From assembly GCA_014378715.1 (NCBI GenBank), contig JACMNE010000029.1:1-40235 (forward strand): 40,235 nucleotides of DNA, given 5' to 3'. This document shows positions 16,663 through 24,322 of the stretch, piece after piece (within the stretch, counting starts at the first letter, position 1; every line of letters begins with the position of its first letter). The notes under the pieces are model-generated. The model had not been told where the DNA came from, searched no databases, and saw nothing but the letters and a program-made list of their open reading frames with translations. Position numbers and translations under genes: made by a program. This DNA is from Microbacteriaceae bacterium. Its GTDB lineage: Bacteria; Actinomycetota; Actinomycetes; Actinomycetales; Microbacteriaceae.

Positions 16663-17672
16663 TGGGCGTCGTGCTGACGACCAGCCGCTCCTTCTCGGGC
16701 GGGTCGCTCGACCTCGTCGCCCGCCTCGCCGAGGCCGGCCACACCCTTGTCACGGGACCGGCCGACCACGACCTCGTCTCGCTCCGCCCCCTCCTGGTGG
16801 ACGCCGTCGCCTGGATCGCCGGCACCGGTGAGGTCACCACCGCCCATCTCGATGCGGCACCGCAGCTACGGGTGCTCGCCCGCTACGGCGTCGGTTTCGA
16901 GGCAGTTGATCTGGCTGCGGCATCCGCTCGGGGCATCGTCGTCACCAACACCCCCGGGGCCAACAGCGACGCCGTCGCCGACCACACCGTGGGGCTGATG
17001 CTCGCGGTTCTGCGCGGCACCGCCGAGGGCGACCGACGGGTGCGCTCCGGCGACTGGACCGTGCTGCGCGGCCGCGAGCTCGGCCAGCTCACCGTGGGCA
17101 TCGTCGGCTTCGGCCGGATCGGGCAGGGGGTCGCCCGCAGGCTCGGCGGATTCGGCACCCAGGTGCTCGCCCACGACCCGTGGATGACCGATGACCAGAT
17201 CGTGACGGCCGGCGCGACCCCTGCTGGCCTCGAGGAACTCGCCGGGTGCGACCTCGTGTCGCTGCATTCCCCGGGCGGCACCAGGATCGTCGACGACGCC
17301 TGGCTCACCGGCGCCCGGCGCGGACTCGTGGTCGTCAACACCGCCCGCCCCGACCTCGTCGACGAGGCGGCGGTCGCTTCCGCACTCCGCTCGGGCGTTC
17401 TCGGCGGATTCGCCGCCGACACCCTCGAGGGCGACACCCGCGGCGGCGACTCCCCGCTGTTCGCAGCGGACCTGGCCGACCGGGTCGTCGTCACCCCGCA
17501 CTTCGGGGCACAGACGGTCGAGGCCGTGGACAATATGGGCTCGATGGCCGTCGACAACGTGCTCGCCGTGCTCGGTGGCGAGGCGCCGCCGCATCCGGTG
17601 CGGGTGCCCGCGCAGCCTGGCCAACCCGCCCGACCCATCCCGACCGCCCCGACCGAAAGCACCGCATCATGA
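16662..17672 (+). CDS. D-isomer-specific 2-hydroxyacid dehydrogenase (phosphoglycerate-dehydrogenase-like)
   Basis: NAD(P)-dependent oxidoreductase, 336 residues. Nucleotide-binding GIVGFGRIGQG (around residues 147-157), catalytic Arg229 in NTARPDLVDE, the glutamate in the LEGDT segment, and catalytic His280 in TPHFGAQT, so the active site is intact. The protein lacks the ACT regulatory domain of biosynthetic SerA. In this operon it should act on a sugar-derived 2-hydroxy or 2-oxo acid. A proline-rich tail (PAQPGQPARPIP) follows the catalytic part. TGATG coupling with the kinase, ATGA with the aldolase. Confidence 0.88.
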   Translation: MGVVLTTSRSFSGGSLDLVARLAEAGHTLVTGPADHDLVSLRPLLVDAVAWIAGTGEVTTAHLDAAPQLRVLARYGVGFEAVDLAAASARGIVVTNTPGANSDAVADHTVGLMLAVLRGTAEGDRRVRSGDWTVLRGRELGQLTVGIVGFGRIGQGVARRLGGFGTQVLAHDPWMTDDQIVTAGATPAGLEELAGCDLVSLHSPGGTRIVDDAWLTGARRGLVVVNTARPDLVDEAAVASALRSGVLGGFAADTLEGDTRGGDSPLFAADLADRVVVTPHFGAQTVEAVDNMGSMAVDNVLAVLGGEAPPHPVRVPAQPGQPARPIPTAPTESTAS

Positions 17673-18322
17673 CCGACATCCGCTCCCGTCCACTGCCTGC
17701 CATCCCTCGGATCATCGCCGTGGTGCGCGCGCCGTCGCCGGCGAGCGCGATCGAGGCCTGCCGGGCGCTCGTGGCCGGCGGGGTCACCGGGCTCGAGATC
17801 ACCTATTCGACTCCCGATGCCCCCGCCGTGATCCGCGAGCTCGACGCCGAGTTCGGCGAGCGCGTCTTCCTCGGCGCGGGCACCATCACGACCGAGGCGC
17901 ACGCCACGATAGCCGCGGAGGCCGGCGCCCGGTTCCTGGTCAGCCCGGGCACCCGCCGCCACCTCTCCGCCGCGATGACCGCGACGGGACTGACCGTGAT
18001 GACCGGCGCTCTCACCCCGAGCGAGGTGATGGCCGCCGTCGAGTACGGGGCCGACGTGGTCAAGATCTTTCCCGCTTCGCTCGGCGGGCCCGCGTTTCTT
18101 CGCGCGCTGCGCGGCCCCTTCCCCGACCTGCCCCTGATGCCGACCGGCGGGGTCACGCCGGCCAACATCGGCGATTGGTTTGCCGCCGGAGCCGTCGCCG
18201 TCGGGGCGGGCGGCGACCTGCTGCCGGCCGCCGACCTCGCGGCCGGACGTTGGGGCGCCATCGAGCACACCGCCCGCGCCTTCGTCGAGGCCGACCTCGC
18301 CGCCGCCGGGAGCGCGGCATGA
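17669..18322 (+). CDS. KDPG/KHG-type aldolase
   Basis: 217-residue class I aldolase that cleaves 2-keto-3-deoxy-phosphogluconate or related 2-keto-4-hydroxy acids to pyruvate and an aldehyde. Conserved catalytic Glu in GVTGLEITYST, phosphate/substrate loop FLGAGTITT and VSPGT, Schiff-base Lys132 in VVKIFPAS, and MPTGGVTPANI. No dehydratase that would make a 2-keto-3-deoxy acid is present in the operon, which makes the substrate a puzzle. ATG at 17669 overlaps the previous stop (ATGA); its own stop overlaps the next start. Confidence 0.92.
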   Translation: MTDIRSRPLPAIPRIIAVVRAPSPASAIEACRALVAGGVTGLEITYSTPDAPAVIRELDAEFGERVFLGAGTITTEAHATIAAEAGARFLVSPGTRRHLSAAMTATGLTVMTGALTPSEVMAAVEYGADVVKIFPASLGGPAFLRALRGPFPDLPLMPTGGVTPANIGDWFAAGAVAVGAGGDLLPAADLAAGRWGAIEHTARAFVEADLAAAGSAA

Positions 18323-19236
18323 CCGGCGGGTACATGGGGTTCGTCGGGGTGAGTACCGGGGCGTCGTCGATCATGTCGATCTTCCCCGTCTGGGCCGAGA
18401 TCCTCGGACTCCCCACCCGCACGCTCGTGGGCCACGACCTCGGTGTCGACGCGACTCCCGAGCAGTACCTGGCGCTCGTGGCGCGGATTCGCGACGACCC
18501 CCGCCACCTCGGCGCCCTGGTGACCACCCACAAGATGGGCCTCTACGCCGCCACGCACTCCCTCTTCGACGAGCTCGACGAGTTCAGCACCCTCTGCGGC
18601 GAGATCTCGAGCATCTCCAAGCGCGGCGGCGCCCTCATCGGCCACGCGAAGGACCCGATCACCGTGGGCCTCGCCGCCGCCGAGTTCCTTCCTGCCGGGC
18701 ACTTCGCCGCCACCGGCGCCCACGCCGTGTGCCTCGGCGCCGGCGGGGCCGGCACGGCGCTCACCTGGTACCTCGCCGAGCGGGACGACGCCCCGGAGCG
18801 CATCACCGTCACGGACACCAGCCGGGAACGCCTCGACCACCTGCGCGACGTGCACCGCCGCCGCGGCACCCCCGACGCGCTGATCGACTACGTGCTCGCC
18901 TCCTCCCCGCAGGCCACGACCGACGTGCTCGCGGCGGCCCCTGCCGGCAGCTTTGTTGTCAACGCGAGCGGGCTCGGCAAGGATCGCCCCGGATCCCCGG
19001 TCTCCGACGGCGCGCTGTTCCCCGAGCGCGCGATCGTCTGGGAGTTCAACTACCGCGGCACGCTCGAGTTCCTCGCCCAGGCGAGGGACCAGGAGGCGAC
19101 GTCCGGTCTGCAGGTCGTCGACGGCTGGCGCTACTTCATCCACGGCTGGTCGAGTGTGATCGCCGAGGTGTTCGGGCTGACCCTCACCGACGAGCTCGTC
19201 GGCCGGCTCTCCGAGGCGGCCCGGGAGTACCGGTGA
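18319..19236 (+). CDS. Shikimate-dehydrogenase-like NAD(P) oxidoreductase
   Basis: 305 residues with the two-domain plan of shikimate dehydrogenases, but divergent. The N-terminal substrate domain has GVSTGASSIM and TTHKMGLY (equivalent to the catalytic-lysine segment), and GHAKDP in place of the usual NTD motif; the Rossmann domain has CLGAGGAGTALTWYLAE; VNASGLGKD and WEFNYRG follow. Substitutions around the substrate site argue against a role in aromatic amino acid synthesis. Its place between an aldolase and a lactonase suggests oxidation of a cyclic polyol, sugar or sugar phosphate, possibly to a lactone (inference). Start ATG 18319, ATGA overlap. Confidence 0.78.
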   Translation: MTGGYMGFVGVSTGASSIMSIFPVWAEILGLPTRTLVGHDLGVDATPEQYLALVARIRDDPRHLGALVTTHKMGLYAATHSLFDELDEFSTLCGEISSISKRGGALIGHAKDPITVGLAAAEFLPAGHFAATGAHAVCLGAGGAGTALTWYLAERDDAPERITVTDTSRERLDHLRDVHRRRGTPDALIDYVLASSPQATTDVLAAAPAGSFVVNASGLGKDRPGSPVSDGALFPERAIVWEFNYRGTLEFLAQARDQEATSGLQVVDGWRYFIHGWSSVIAEVFGLTLTDELVGRLSEAAREYR

Positions 19237-20183
19237 GGCAGGTGCGGACGGTGCTCGGCGACCTGCCCGCCGACTCCCTCGGGCGCGTCGACTGCCACGA
19301 GCACCTCTTCCAGGTGAGTCCGCTGCTGCCGGGCGACGAGCTCGACGACGAGGCCGCGTCGGGCGGCGAGGCGGCGATCCTCCTGGCGAGCGGCTTCGAC
19401 GCGATGATCGACGCGACGCCGATCGGCCTCGGCCGCGATCCGGAGGCGGTCGCCAGGGTCAGCACCGCGACCGGACTCACCGTGATCGCCACCACCGGCA
19501 TCCACCGCGACGCGCACTACTCCCCCGACCACTGGCTGCGCGGGCTCGACGCTCCCGCCCGTTCCCGCCTGTTCATCGACGACCTCGAGCTGGGCATGCC
19601 GGTGAGCGACCGCCCTGAGGGCGCCCCCCGGTCATCTGCTCCCGACGGGCAGCCGATCTGCGCCGGCCTGATCAAGGCCGGCATCGGATACTGGTCGATC
19701 TCCCCCTTCGAGCGCACGACCCTCGAGGCCATCGGCATCGCGCACGCGGCCACCGGGGCTCCCGTTATGGTGCACCTCGAGTTCTGCACGGCGGCCCACG
19801 AGGTGCTCGATCTCCTGGCCGATGTCGGCGTCCCGAGCCGTCGGGTGATGCTCGCGCATGCCGACCGCGATCCCGACCCGTTGCTGCACCTCGAGCTCGC
19901 GCTGCGCGGCGCGGTGCTCGGCTACGACGGCATGGCGCGCCCCCGCACCCGCAGCGACGCGGAGCTCGTCGACCTCGTCGAGCAGATGGTGACGAACGGT
20001 GGCGGTGCGCAGATCGTGCTCGGCGGCGATGTCGCGCGCCGCACCCGCTACCTCTCCTATGGGGGCATGCCGGGGCTCGGCTACCTGGGCGACCGCTTCG
20101 TGCCGCGGCTGCGCGACCGGGTCGGTGAGGCGGCGGTCGACGCGATGCTCACGGTGACCCCGCGCCGCTTCCTCTCCCGCTAG
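19233..20183 (+). CDS. Phosphotriesterase-family hydrolase, probable (phospho)sugar lactonase
   Basis: 316-residue amidohydrolase-superfamily TIM barrel with a complete binuclear metal site: HEHLF (H22, H24), bridging Lys148 in LIKAGIGYWS, His in VHLEF and LAHADRD, and Asp266 in GGDVARRTRY. Members of this family that are found in sugar operons hydrolyse lactones, including phosphorylated furanose lactones in Listeria and mycoplasmas (established for those enzymes). With a kinase and two dehydrogenases in the operon, a phospho-lactone is an attractive substrate, but this is inference. Last gene of the operon; GTG start 19233 overlaps the previous stop. Confidence 0.88.
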   Translation: MRQVRTVLGDLPADSLGRVDCHEHLFQVSPLLPGDELDDEAASGGEAAILLASGFDAMIDATPIGLGRDPEAVARVSTATGLTVIATTGIHRDAHYSPDHWLRGLDAPARSRLFIDDLELGMPVSDRPEGAPRSSAPDGQPICAGLIKAGIGYWSISPFERTTLEAIGIAHAATGAPVMVHLEFCTAAHEVLDLLADVGVPSRRVMLAHADRDPDPLLHLELALRGAVLGYDGMARPRTRSDAELVDLVEQMVTNGGGAQIVLGGDVARRTRYLSYGGMPGLGYLGDRFVPRLRDRVGEAAVDAMLTVTPRRFLSR

Positions 20184-20205
20184 CCCGGCGCGCACCCTCC
20201 GGTTC

Positions 20206-20276
20206 GGGTCATCATTCAGGAGTGCGCGTTTCTCTCCTGACGCCGCGCCGCACCATCCGCTTCTCCTGATGATGGC
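20206..20276. repeat. Nested inverted repeats behind the sugar operon
   Basis: TCAGGAG (20216-20222) can pair with CTCCTGA (20234-20240), or, in a longer alternative with one bulged base, GGTCATCATTCAGGAG (to 20222) can pair with CTCCTGATGATGGCC (20263-20277). The pairings exclude each other. No T-tract follows, so a simple terminator is unlikely. It may be a REP-like element, an mRNA 3' stabiliser or a structured RNA. Confidence 0.5.
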
Positions 20277-20331
20277 CTGCCCGGCTACGCACCGCACCGG
20301 CAACGGCGACGGTGGCCCGGCAACGCGGAAA

Positions 20332-20353
20332 GCCCCCTCCTTGCGGCGGGGGC
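20332..20353. terminator. Terminator of the RbsB-type gene (possibly bidirectional)
   Basis: GCCCCC (20332-20337) pairs with GGGGGC (20348-20353) around a 10-base loop. On the minus strand the stem is followed by TTT, right behind the stop of the sugar-binding protein gene; on the plus strand a short CTT follows, so it may also stop the sugar operon. Confidence 0.65.
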
Positions 20354-20378
20354 CTTCGTTGTCGTTCGGGTGCGGGTG

Positions 20379-21365
20379 TTACTTGTAGAGCACGGCCGCG
20401 ATGTCGGCGTCTTCCATGTTGGTCGAGTCGTACCAGAAGTAGCCGGTGTCGATGACCTTCTCGGGGGTCTTGCCGTTGATCGCGTCGAATGCGGCCTGCA
20501 CGGTCGCCTCGCCGATGCCGATCGGGTTCTGCGTGATCGCGCCGGCCATGGTGCCGTCGGTGATCGCGTCGATCTGCGCCTGGCCGGAGTCGAAGCCGAT
20601 GACGGTGATCTTGCCCTTCTCGAGCCCGAGCTCGCCGACGGCGTTCACGATGCCGATGGCCGAGCCCTCGTTGGTGCCGTAGAGGCCCTTGAGGTTCGGG
20701 TGGGCGGCGATCATGGCCTTCGCGATGTCGGCCGACTTGAGGTGGTCGCCGTCGCCGTACTGGATGTCGACGATCTTGATGTCGGGGTACTTGGCGGCGA
20801 TCTGGTCGACGAAGCCGTCGCGACGCTCGACACCGGTCGAATTGATCTGGCTGTGGCCGACGATGCCGACCTCACCCTTGTTGCCGATGAGCTCGGCCAT
20901 GTGGTCGGCGGCGAGGGCGCCTGCGCCCAGGCTGTCGGTCTTGGCGATGCTGAGCGGGTAATCGCTGTCGCAGCCCGCGTCGAACTCGACGACGGGGATC
21001 TTTGCTTCCTTCGCCGCGTCCATCAGCGGGATGCAGGCCTGGGGGTCGAGAGCCGCGTAGCCGATGGCGTCGGGCTTCTTGTCGATCGCAGCCTGCAGCA
21101 TCTGCAGCTGGCTGTCGATCTCGGTCTCCGACGCGGGGCCGTCGAACGTGACGGTGACGCCGAGCTCCTTGGCCTTCGACTCGGCACCGGCCTTGACTGC
21201 CTGCCAGAACTGGTGCTGGAAGCCCTTGGACACGAGGGCGATGTACGGCTGGTCGCTGCTGGCCGCGTCGCCTCCGGTCGATCCACCCGAGGTGGCACAG
21301 CCGGCGAGAGAGACAGCCAGGATGGCCGTCGCCGCGAAGAACGCGGCCTTTTTACCTGTTTTCAT
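20379..21365 (-). CDS. Sugar-binding lipoprotein of an RbsB-type ABC importer
   Basis: 328 residues: lipobox SLAGC with cysteine 23, a Ser/Gly-rich linker, then the periplasmic-binding-protein type 1 fold (YIALVSKGFQHQFWQAVKAG, DAIGYAALDPQACIPLMDAA, FDAGCDSDYPLS, GNKGEVGIVGHS, LKGLYGTNEGSAIGI). It binds a monosaccharide outside the cell and presents it to the permease encoded at 21595. GGAG lies nine bases before ATG 21365. Unusually for these systems the gene is last and is separated from the permease gene by 229 bases with hairpins and a promoter-like TAATAT. Which sugar is bound is unknown; ribose, the fucose of the neighbouring cluster or the sugar of the six-gene operon are all possible. 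Confidence 0.9.
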   Translation of the reverse strand: MKTGKKAAFFAATAILAVSLAGCATSGGSTGGDAASSDQPYIALVSKGFQHQFWQAVKAGAESKAKELGVTVTFDGPASETEIDSQLQMLQAAIDKKPDAIGYAALDPQACIPLMDAAKEAKIPVVEFDAGCDSDYPLSIAKTDSLGAGALAADHMAELIGNKGEVGIVGHSQINSTGVERRDGFVDQIAAKYPDIKIVDIQYGDGDHLKSADIAKAMIAAHPNLKGLYGTNEGSAIGIVNAVGELGLEKGKITVIGFDSGQAQIDAITDGTMAGAITQNPIGIGEATVQAAFDAINGKTPEKVIDTGYFWYDSTNMEDADIAAVLYK

Positions 21366-21499
21366 CGAATAACTCCATTGTCTGTTCGGGGCCAACCGAA
21401 TGGCTGTCTCCGCGATATTAGCGAAATTGAGGGGTCTGGTTGGGCATTGAATACAGGCAGATACAAGATCGTTATCTACTCGGTATCGCACGCATAAAA
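21366..21499 (-). promoter_or_regulatory. Probable own promoter of the sugar-binding protein gene
   Basis: TAATAT on the minus strand (21420-21415) is a good -10 box about 50 bases before the start; the -35 is poor. Just upstream are two ATACA copies spaced ten bases (21451-21455 and 21461-21465), and TATCTAC (21473-21479), which resemble half-sites of the TGTAGATACA operator found at rbsK. Together they suggest regulated independent expression of the binding protein. Confidence 0.45.
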
Positions 21500-21515
21500 C
21501 CGATTTCAGAATCGG
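21500..21515 (-). terminator. Terminator or attenuator behind the sugar permease gene
   Basis: On the minus strand CCGATT pairs with AATCGG around a four-base loop and is followed by TTTTAT, the form of an intrinsic terminator. Confidence 0.6.
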
Positions 21516-21521
21516 CGGGAA

Positions 21522-21555
21522 GACGGCGGCCAGACCCCTCGGAGAGGCCGCCGTC
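21522..21555. repeat. Perfect 10-bp hairpin between permease and binding-protein genes
   Basis: GACGGCGGCC (21522-21531) and GGCCGCCGTC (21546-21555) are exact inverse complements around 14 bases. No T-tract follows. Together with the hairpin at 21500-21515 it makes a double stem that could protect the upstream mRNA or stop transcription into the binding-protein gene. Confidence 0.6.
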
Positions 21556-21594
21556 CACGGCTGTGGTGGTGGTGTTGGTGGTGCGTCGGGGCGC

Positions 21595-22623
21595 CTAGGT
21601 GGCGCTGCGCTGGGAGCGGAGCGAGTCGGTGAAGACGGCGACGAGGATCACGAGACCGACGACGACGTTCTGCCATTCGGTCTGGATCGACATGATCCGC
21701 AGTCCGTTGATGAGCACGCTCATGATGAGCGCACCGATCAGGGTGCCCATGATTGAGCCGCGTCCACCGAGGAGCGAGGTGCCGCCGATGATGACGGCAG
21801 CGATCGCCTGGAGCTCGTAACCGACCCCGAGCTGCGGCTGGGCCGAGTCGAGTCGGGCGGCGATGACCACACCGGCGATGCCGGTGAAGAGGCCGGCGAC
21901 CGTGTAGATGATGATCTTCCACTTGCGGGTGTTGACCCCGGAGAGGCGGGTGGCCTCCTCGTTGCTGCCGATCGCGAAGGTGTAGCGGCCGACGATGGTC
22001 TTGCCCAGCACAATGTAGGCGAAGATCGCCAGCACGAACAGGATCAGCACCGCGTTCGGGAGGCCAGGGATCAGGGTGCCGAGCGCGATGTCCTTGAACC
22101 CGGGAACCGAGCTGAAGTAGATCGGGCGCACCCCGGAGATCACGAGCGCGAGGCCCTGCGCAATGAGCATCATCGCCAGGGTCGCGATGAACGGGGGCAG
22201 CTTGAGGATCGCGATGTTGAACCCATTGATGAAGCCGATCAGGGCACCGGTCGCGATGCCGCCGATGACCCCGACGATGAGTGGCAGCTCGAGATTGACG
22301 AGGAAGATTCCCGTCATGACGGCCGAGAGCGTCATGCCGGTACCGATCGACAGGTCGATGCCGCCCGTGATGATCACGAAGGTCGTGCCCAGGGCGAGGA
22401 TGCCGATGACCGCCGTCGAGAGCAGGATGCCGGAGATGTTGCTCCAGGTGAAGAAATTCGCGCTCGCGATCGAGAAGAAGAGCAGCAGCGCGACGAGGGT
22501 CGCGAATGCGAGCGACTGCTGCAGCTGTGCCCGCAGGAAGCTGCGTGTGGTGGCCGCGCGCGAGGGCGCGCCCTCGGTGACCTTCGGCTTGTCCGTAACC
22601 GGTGTTGCGTTCATGTTCGTCAT
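21595..22623 (-). CDS. Sugar ABC transporter permease, RbsC type
   Basis: 342 residues with a basic N-terminal leader, then eight to ten hydrophobic segments. Family blocks: SNISGILLSTAVIGILALGTTFVIITGGIDLSIG (the conserved second-third segment region), GFINGFNIAILKLPPFIATL and GGTSLLGGRGSIMGTLIGAL near the C-terminus. Forms the membrane channel of a CUT2 monosaccharide importer with the tandem ATPase whose stop codon overlaps this start by one base (TAATG). Confidence 0.93.
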   Translation of the reverse strand: MTNMNATPVTDKPKVTEGAPSRAATTRSFLRAQLQQSLAFATLVALLLFFSIASANFFTWSNISGILLSTAVIGILALGTTFVIITGGIDLSIGTGMTLSAVMTGIFLVNLELPLIVGVIGGIATGALIGFINGFNIAILKLPPFIATLAMMLIAQGLALVISGVRPIYFSSVPGFKDIALGTLIPGLPNAVLILFVLAIFAYIVLGKTIVGRYTFAIGSNEEATRLSGVNTRKWKIIIYTVAGLFTGIAGVVIAARLDSAQPQLGVGYELQAIAAVIIGGTSLLGGRGSIMGTLIGALIMSVLINGLRIMSIQTEWQNVVVGLVILVAVFTDSLRSQRSAT

Positions 22624-24131
22624 TACTCTTTCTCGTCGCCCATGCGGGTGGCGTAGTCCATGATTTTGGCCTGGCTCGCGTTCTCGTTGTCGAGGACGCC
22701 GGTGATCCGGCCGCTCGCCATCACGACGATGCGGTGCGAGAGCCGAAGGACCTCGGGCAGCTCGGAGGAGATCATGATGATCGATTTCCCCTCCGCCACG
22801 AGGTCGTTGAGCAACCGGTAGATCTCCTCCTTCGCCCCGACGTCGATGCCCCTCGTGGGTTCATCGAAGATGAGGATGTCGCAGTCGCGTGCGAGCCACT
22901 TGGCGATGACCACCTTCTGCTGGTTGCCGCCGGAGAGATTCTTGGTCGTCGAGGAGATCGACGGGGTCTTGATCCGCAGGGCGCTCACGTAGTCGCGGGA
23001 CTTCTGCTTGCCCTTGGCCGTGTGCACGAAACCGAGCCGGTCGGTGTAGTCCCGCAGCGAGGCAAGCAACACGTTGGTGTTGACGTCCTGCTCGAGCAGC
23101 AGTCCGAGCGCCTTCCGGTCCTCCGACAGGTATCCGACGCCGTGGCGCACCGCATCTGATGGCTGCTTGATCGTGACGACCTCGCCGCCGATCGTGATCG
23201 TGCCGCTCTCCGAGGGGTCGGCCCCGATGATCGCGCGGGCGACCTCGGTTCGGCCGGCGCCCATCAGTCCGGCGAAGCCGAGGATCTCCCCACGGCGCAG
23301 CTCGAAGTTGACGTCCTTGAGCAGGTGGCGGGTGTTCAACCCCTCCACCTTGAGCACGACGTCGTCGTGCGCGTGTTCGCGGGCCTCGGGCCTCGCGCCC
23401 TCCTCGAGGTGGCGGCCAACCATCATCTCGATGACGGTAGGGATGTCGAACTCGTGTTTCTCGAGGGTGCCGATGTACTGGCCGTCGCGGAGCACGGTGA
23501 CGCGGTCGGTGATGCGGCGCAGCTCGTCCATCCGGTGCGAGATGTAGATGACCCCGGTGCCGCTGGCCTTCAGTCCCTCGATGAGGGTGAACAGCGTCTC
23601 GGTCTCCGAGTTGGTGAGAGCGGATGTCGGCTCATCCATGATCAGAACCTTGGCGTCGAACGACAGCGCCTTGGCGATCTCGACCATCTGCTGCTTCGCG
23701 ACCGTGAGGTTCTCGACGAGCTCGCGGGGGTCGAGGTTGATCCCGAGCCCCGTCAACAGCTCGCCGGCCTTGCGGTTCAGGGCACGCTCGCGCAGGAAGA
23801 TGCCCCCGCGCGGCTCTCGCCCGATGAAGATGTTCTGCGCGATCGACAGGTGCGGCATCAAATTCATCTCCTGGTGGATGATGCTGATGCCCAGCGCCTG
23901 CGCGGTCTTGGGGCTGTCGATGTGCACCTCCTGGCCCTCGAGCAGGATCGTGCCGCTGTCCTTCGTGTAGATCCCCGAGAGGATCTTCATCAGGCTCGAC
24001 TTGCCTGCGCCGTTCTCGCCAACGAGGGCGAGCACTTCGCCGCGGTTCAGCTCGAACTGCACGTCCTTCAGCGCCTGGACGCCGGGGAAACTCTTGCTGA
24101 TACCGCTGACTGCTAGTAACTGGGCCGACAC
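22623..24131 (-). CDS. Sugar ABC transporter ATPase, RbsA/MglA type (two ATPase domains)
   Basis: About 502 residues with two fused ABC domains. Domain 1: Walker A GENGAGKSS, signature LTVAKQQMVEIAKAL (degenerate, as usual in this family), Walker B VLIMDEPTSAL. Domain 2: Walker A region degenerate (GLMGAGRTE), signature LSGGNQQKV, Walker B ILIFDEPTRGID. I choose GTG 24131 because AGGTGAGC stands just before it and homologs begin about there; GTG 24164 gives eleven more residues. Powers uptake through the RbsC-type permease. Divergent from the epimerase gene, with which it shares a control region. Confidence 0.93.
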   Translation of the reverse strand: MSAQLLAVSGISKSFPGVQALKDVQFELNRGEVLALVGENGAGKSSLMKILSGIYTKDSGTILLEGQEVHIDSPKTAQALGISIIHQEMNLMPHLSIAQNIFIGREPRGGIFLRERALNRKAGELLTGLGINLDPRELVENLTVAKQQMVEIAKALSFDAKVLIMDEPTSALTNSETETLFTLIEGLKASGTGVIYISHRMDELRRITDRVTVLRDGQYIGTLEKHEFDIPTVIEMMVGRHLEEGARPEAREHAHDDVVLKVEGLNTRHLLKDVNFELRRGEILGFAGLMGAGRTEVARAIIGADPSESGTITIGGEVVTIKQPSDAVRHGVGYLSEDRKALGLLLEQDVNTNVLLASLRDYTDRLGFVHTAKGKQKSRDYVSALRIKTPSISSTTKNLSGGNQQKVVIAKWLARDCDILIFDEPTRGIDVGAKEEIYRLLNDLVAEGKSIIMISSELPEVLRLSHRIVVMASGRITGVLDNENASQAKIMDYATRMGDEKE

Positions 24132-24322
24132 ACGCTCACCTGCTTCATTGGAGGGGGATCTCACAAAACCTTGGATGTGATCCTGACACAGAACCCGGCA
24201 GAGATCGGACCAATCGCTGATTCGTTGCCAAGTTGTACCCTAATGTATCTAAAAACCCGGGTGACGCAATAGTCTGGGGCCCGATATCGAATTCACTGTC
24301 GAACTCTAGAAAGGCGTCCACC
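24132..24322. promoter_or_regulatory. Divergent control region of sugar importer and epimerase genes
   Basis: 191 bases without a gene. It holds TAATGTATCTA at 24241-24251, an exact 11-base copy of the rbsK upstream site; the core TGTATCTAAA differs from the palindrome TGTATCTACA by one base. TTGCCA (24225-24230) is a possible -35 for the plus strand. The epimerase start is preceded by AGAAAGG. The shared 11-mer suggests control by the same UTRA regulator. Confidence 0.5.
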
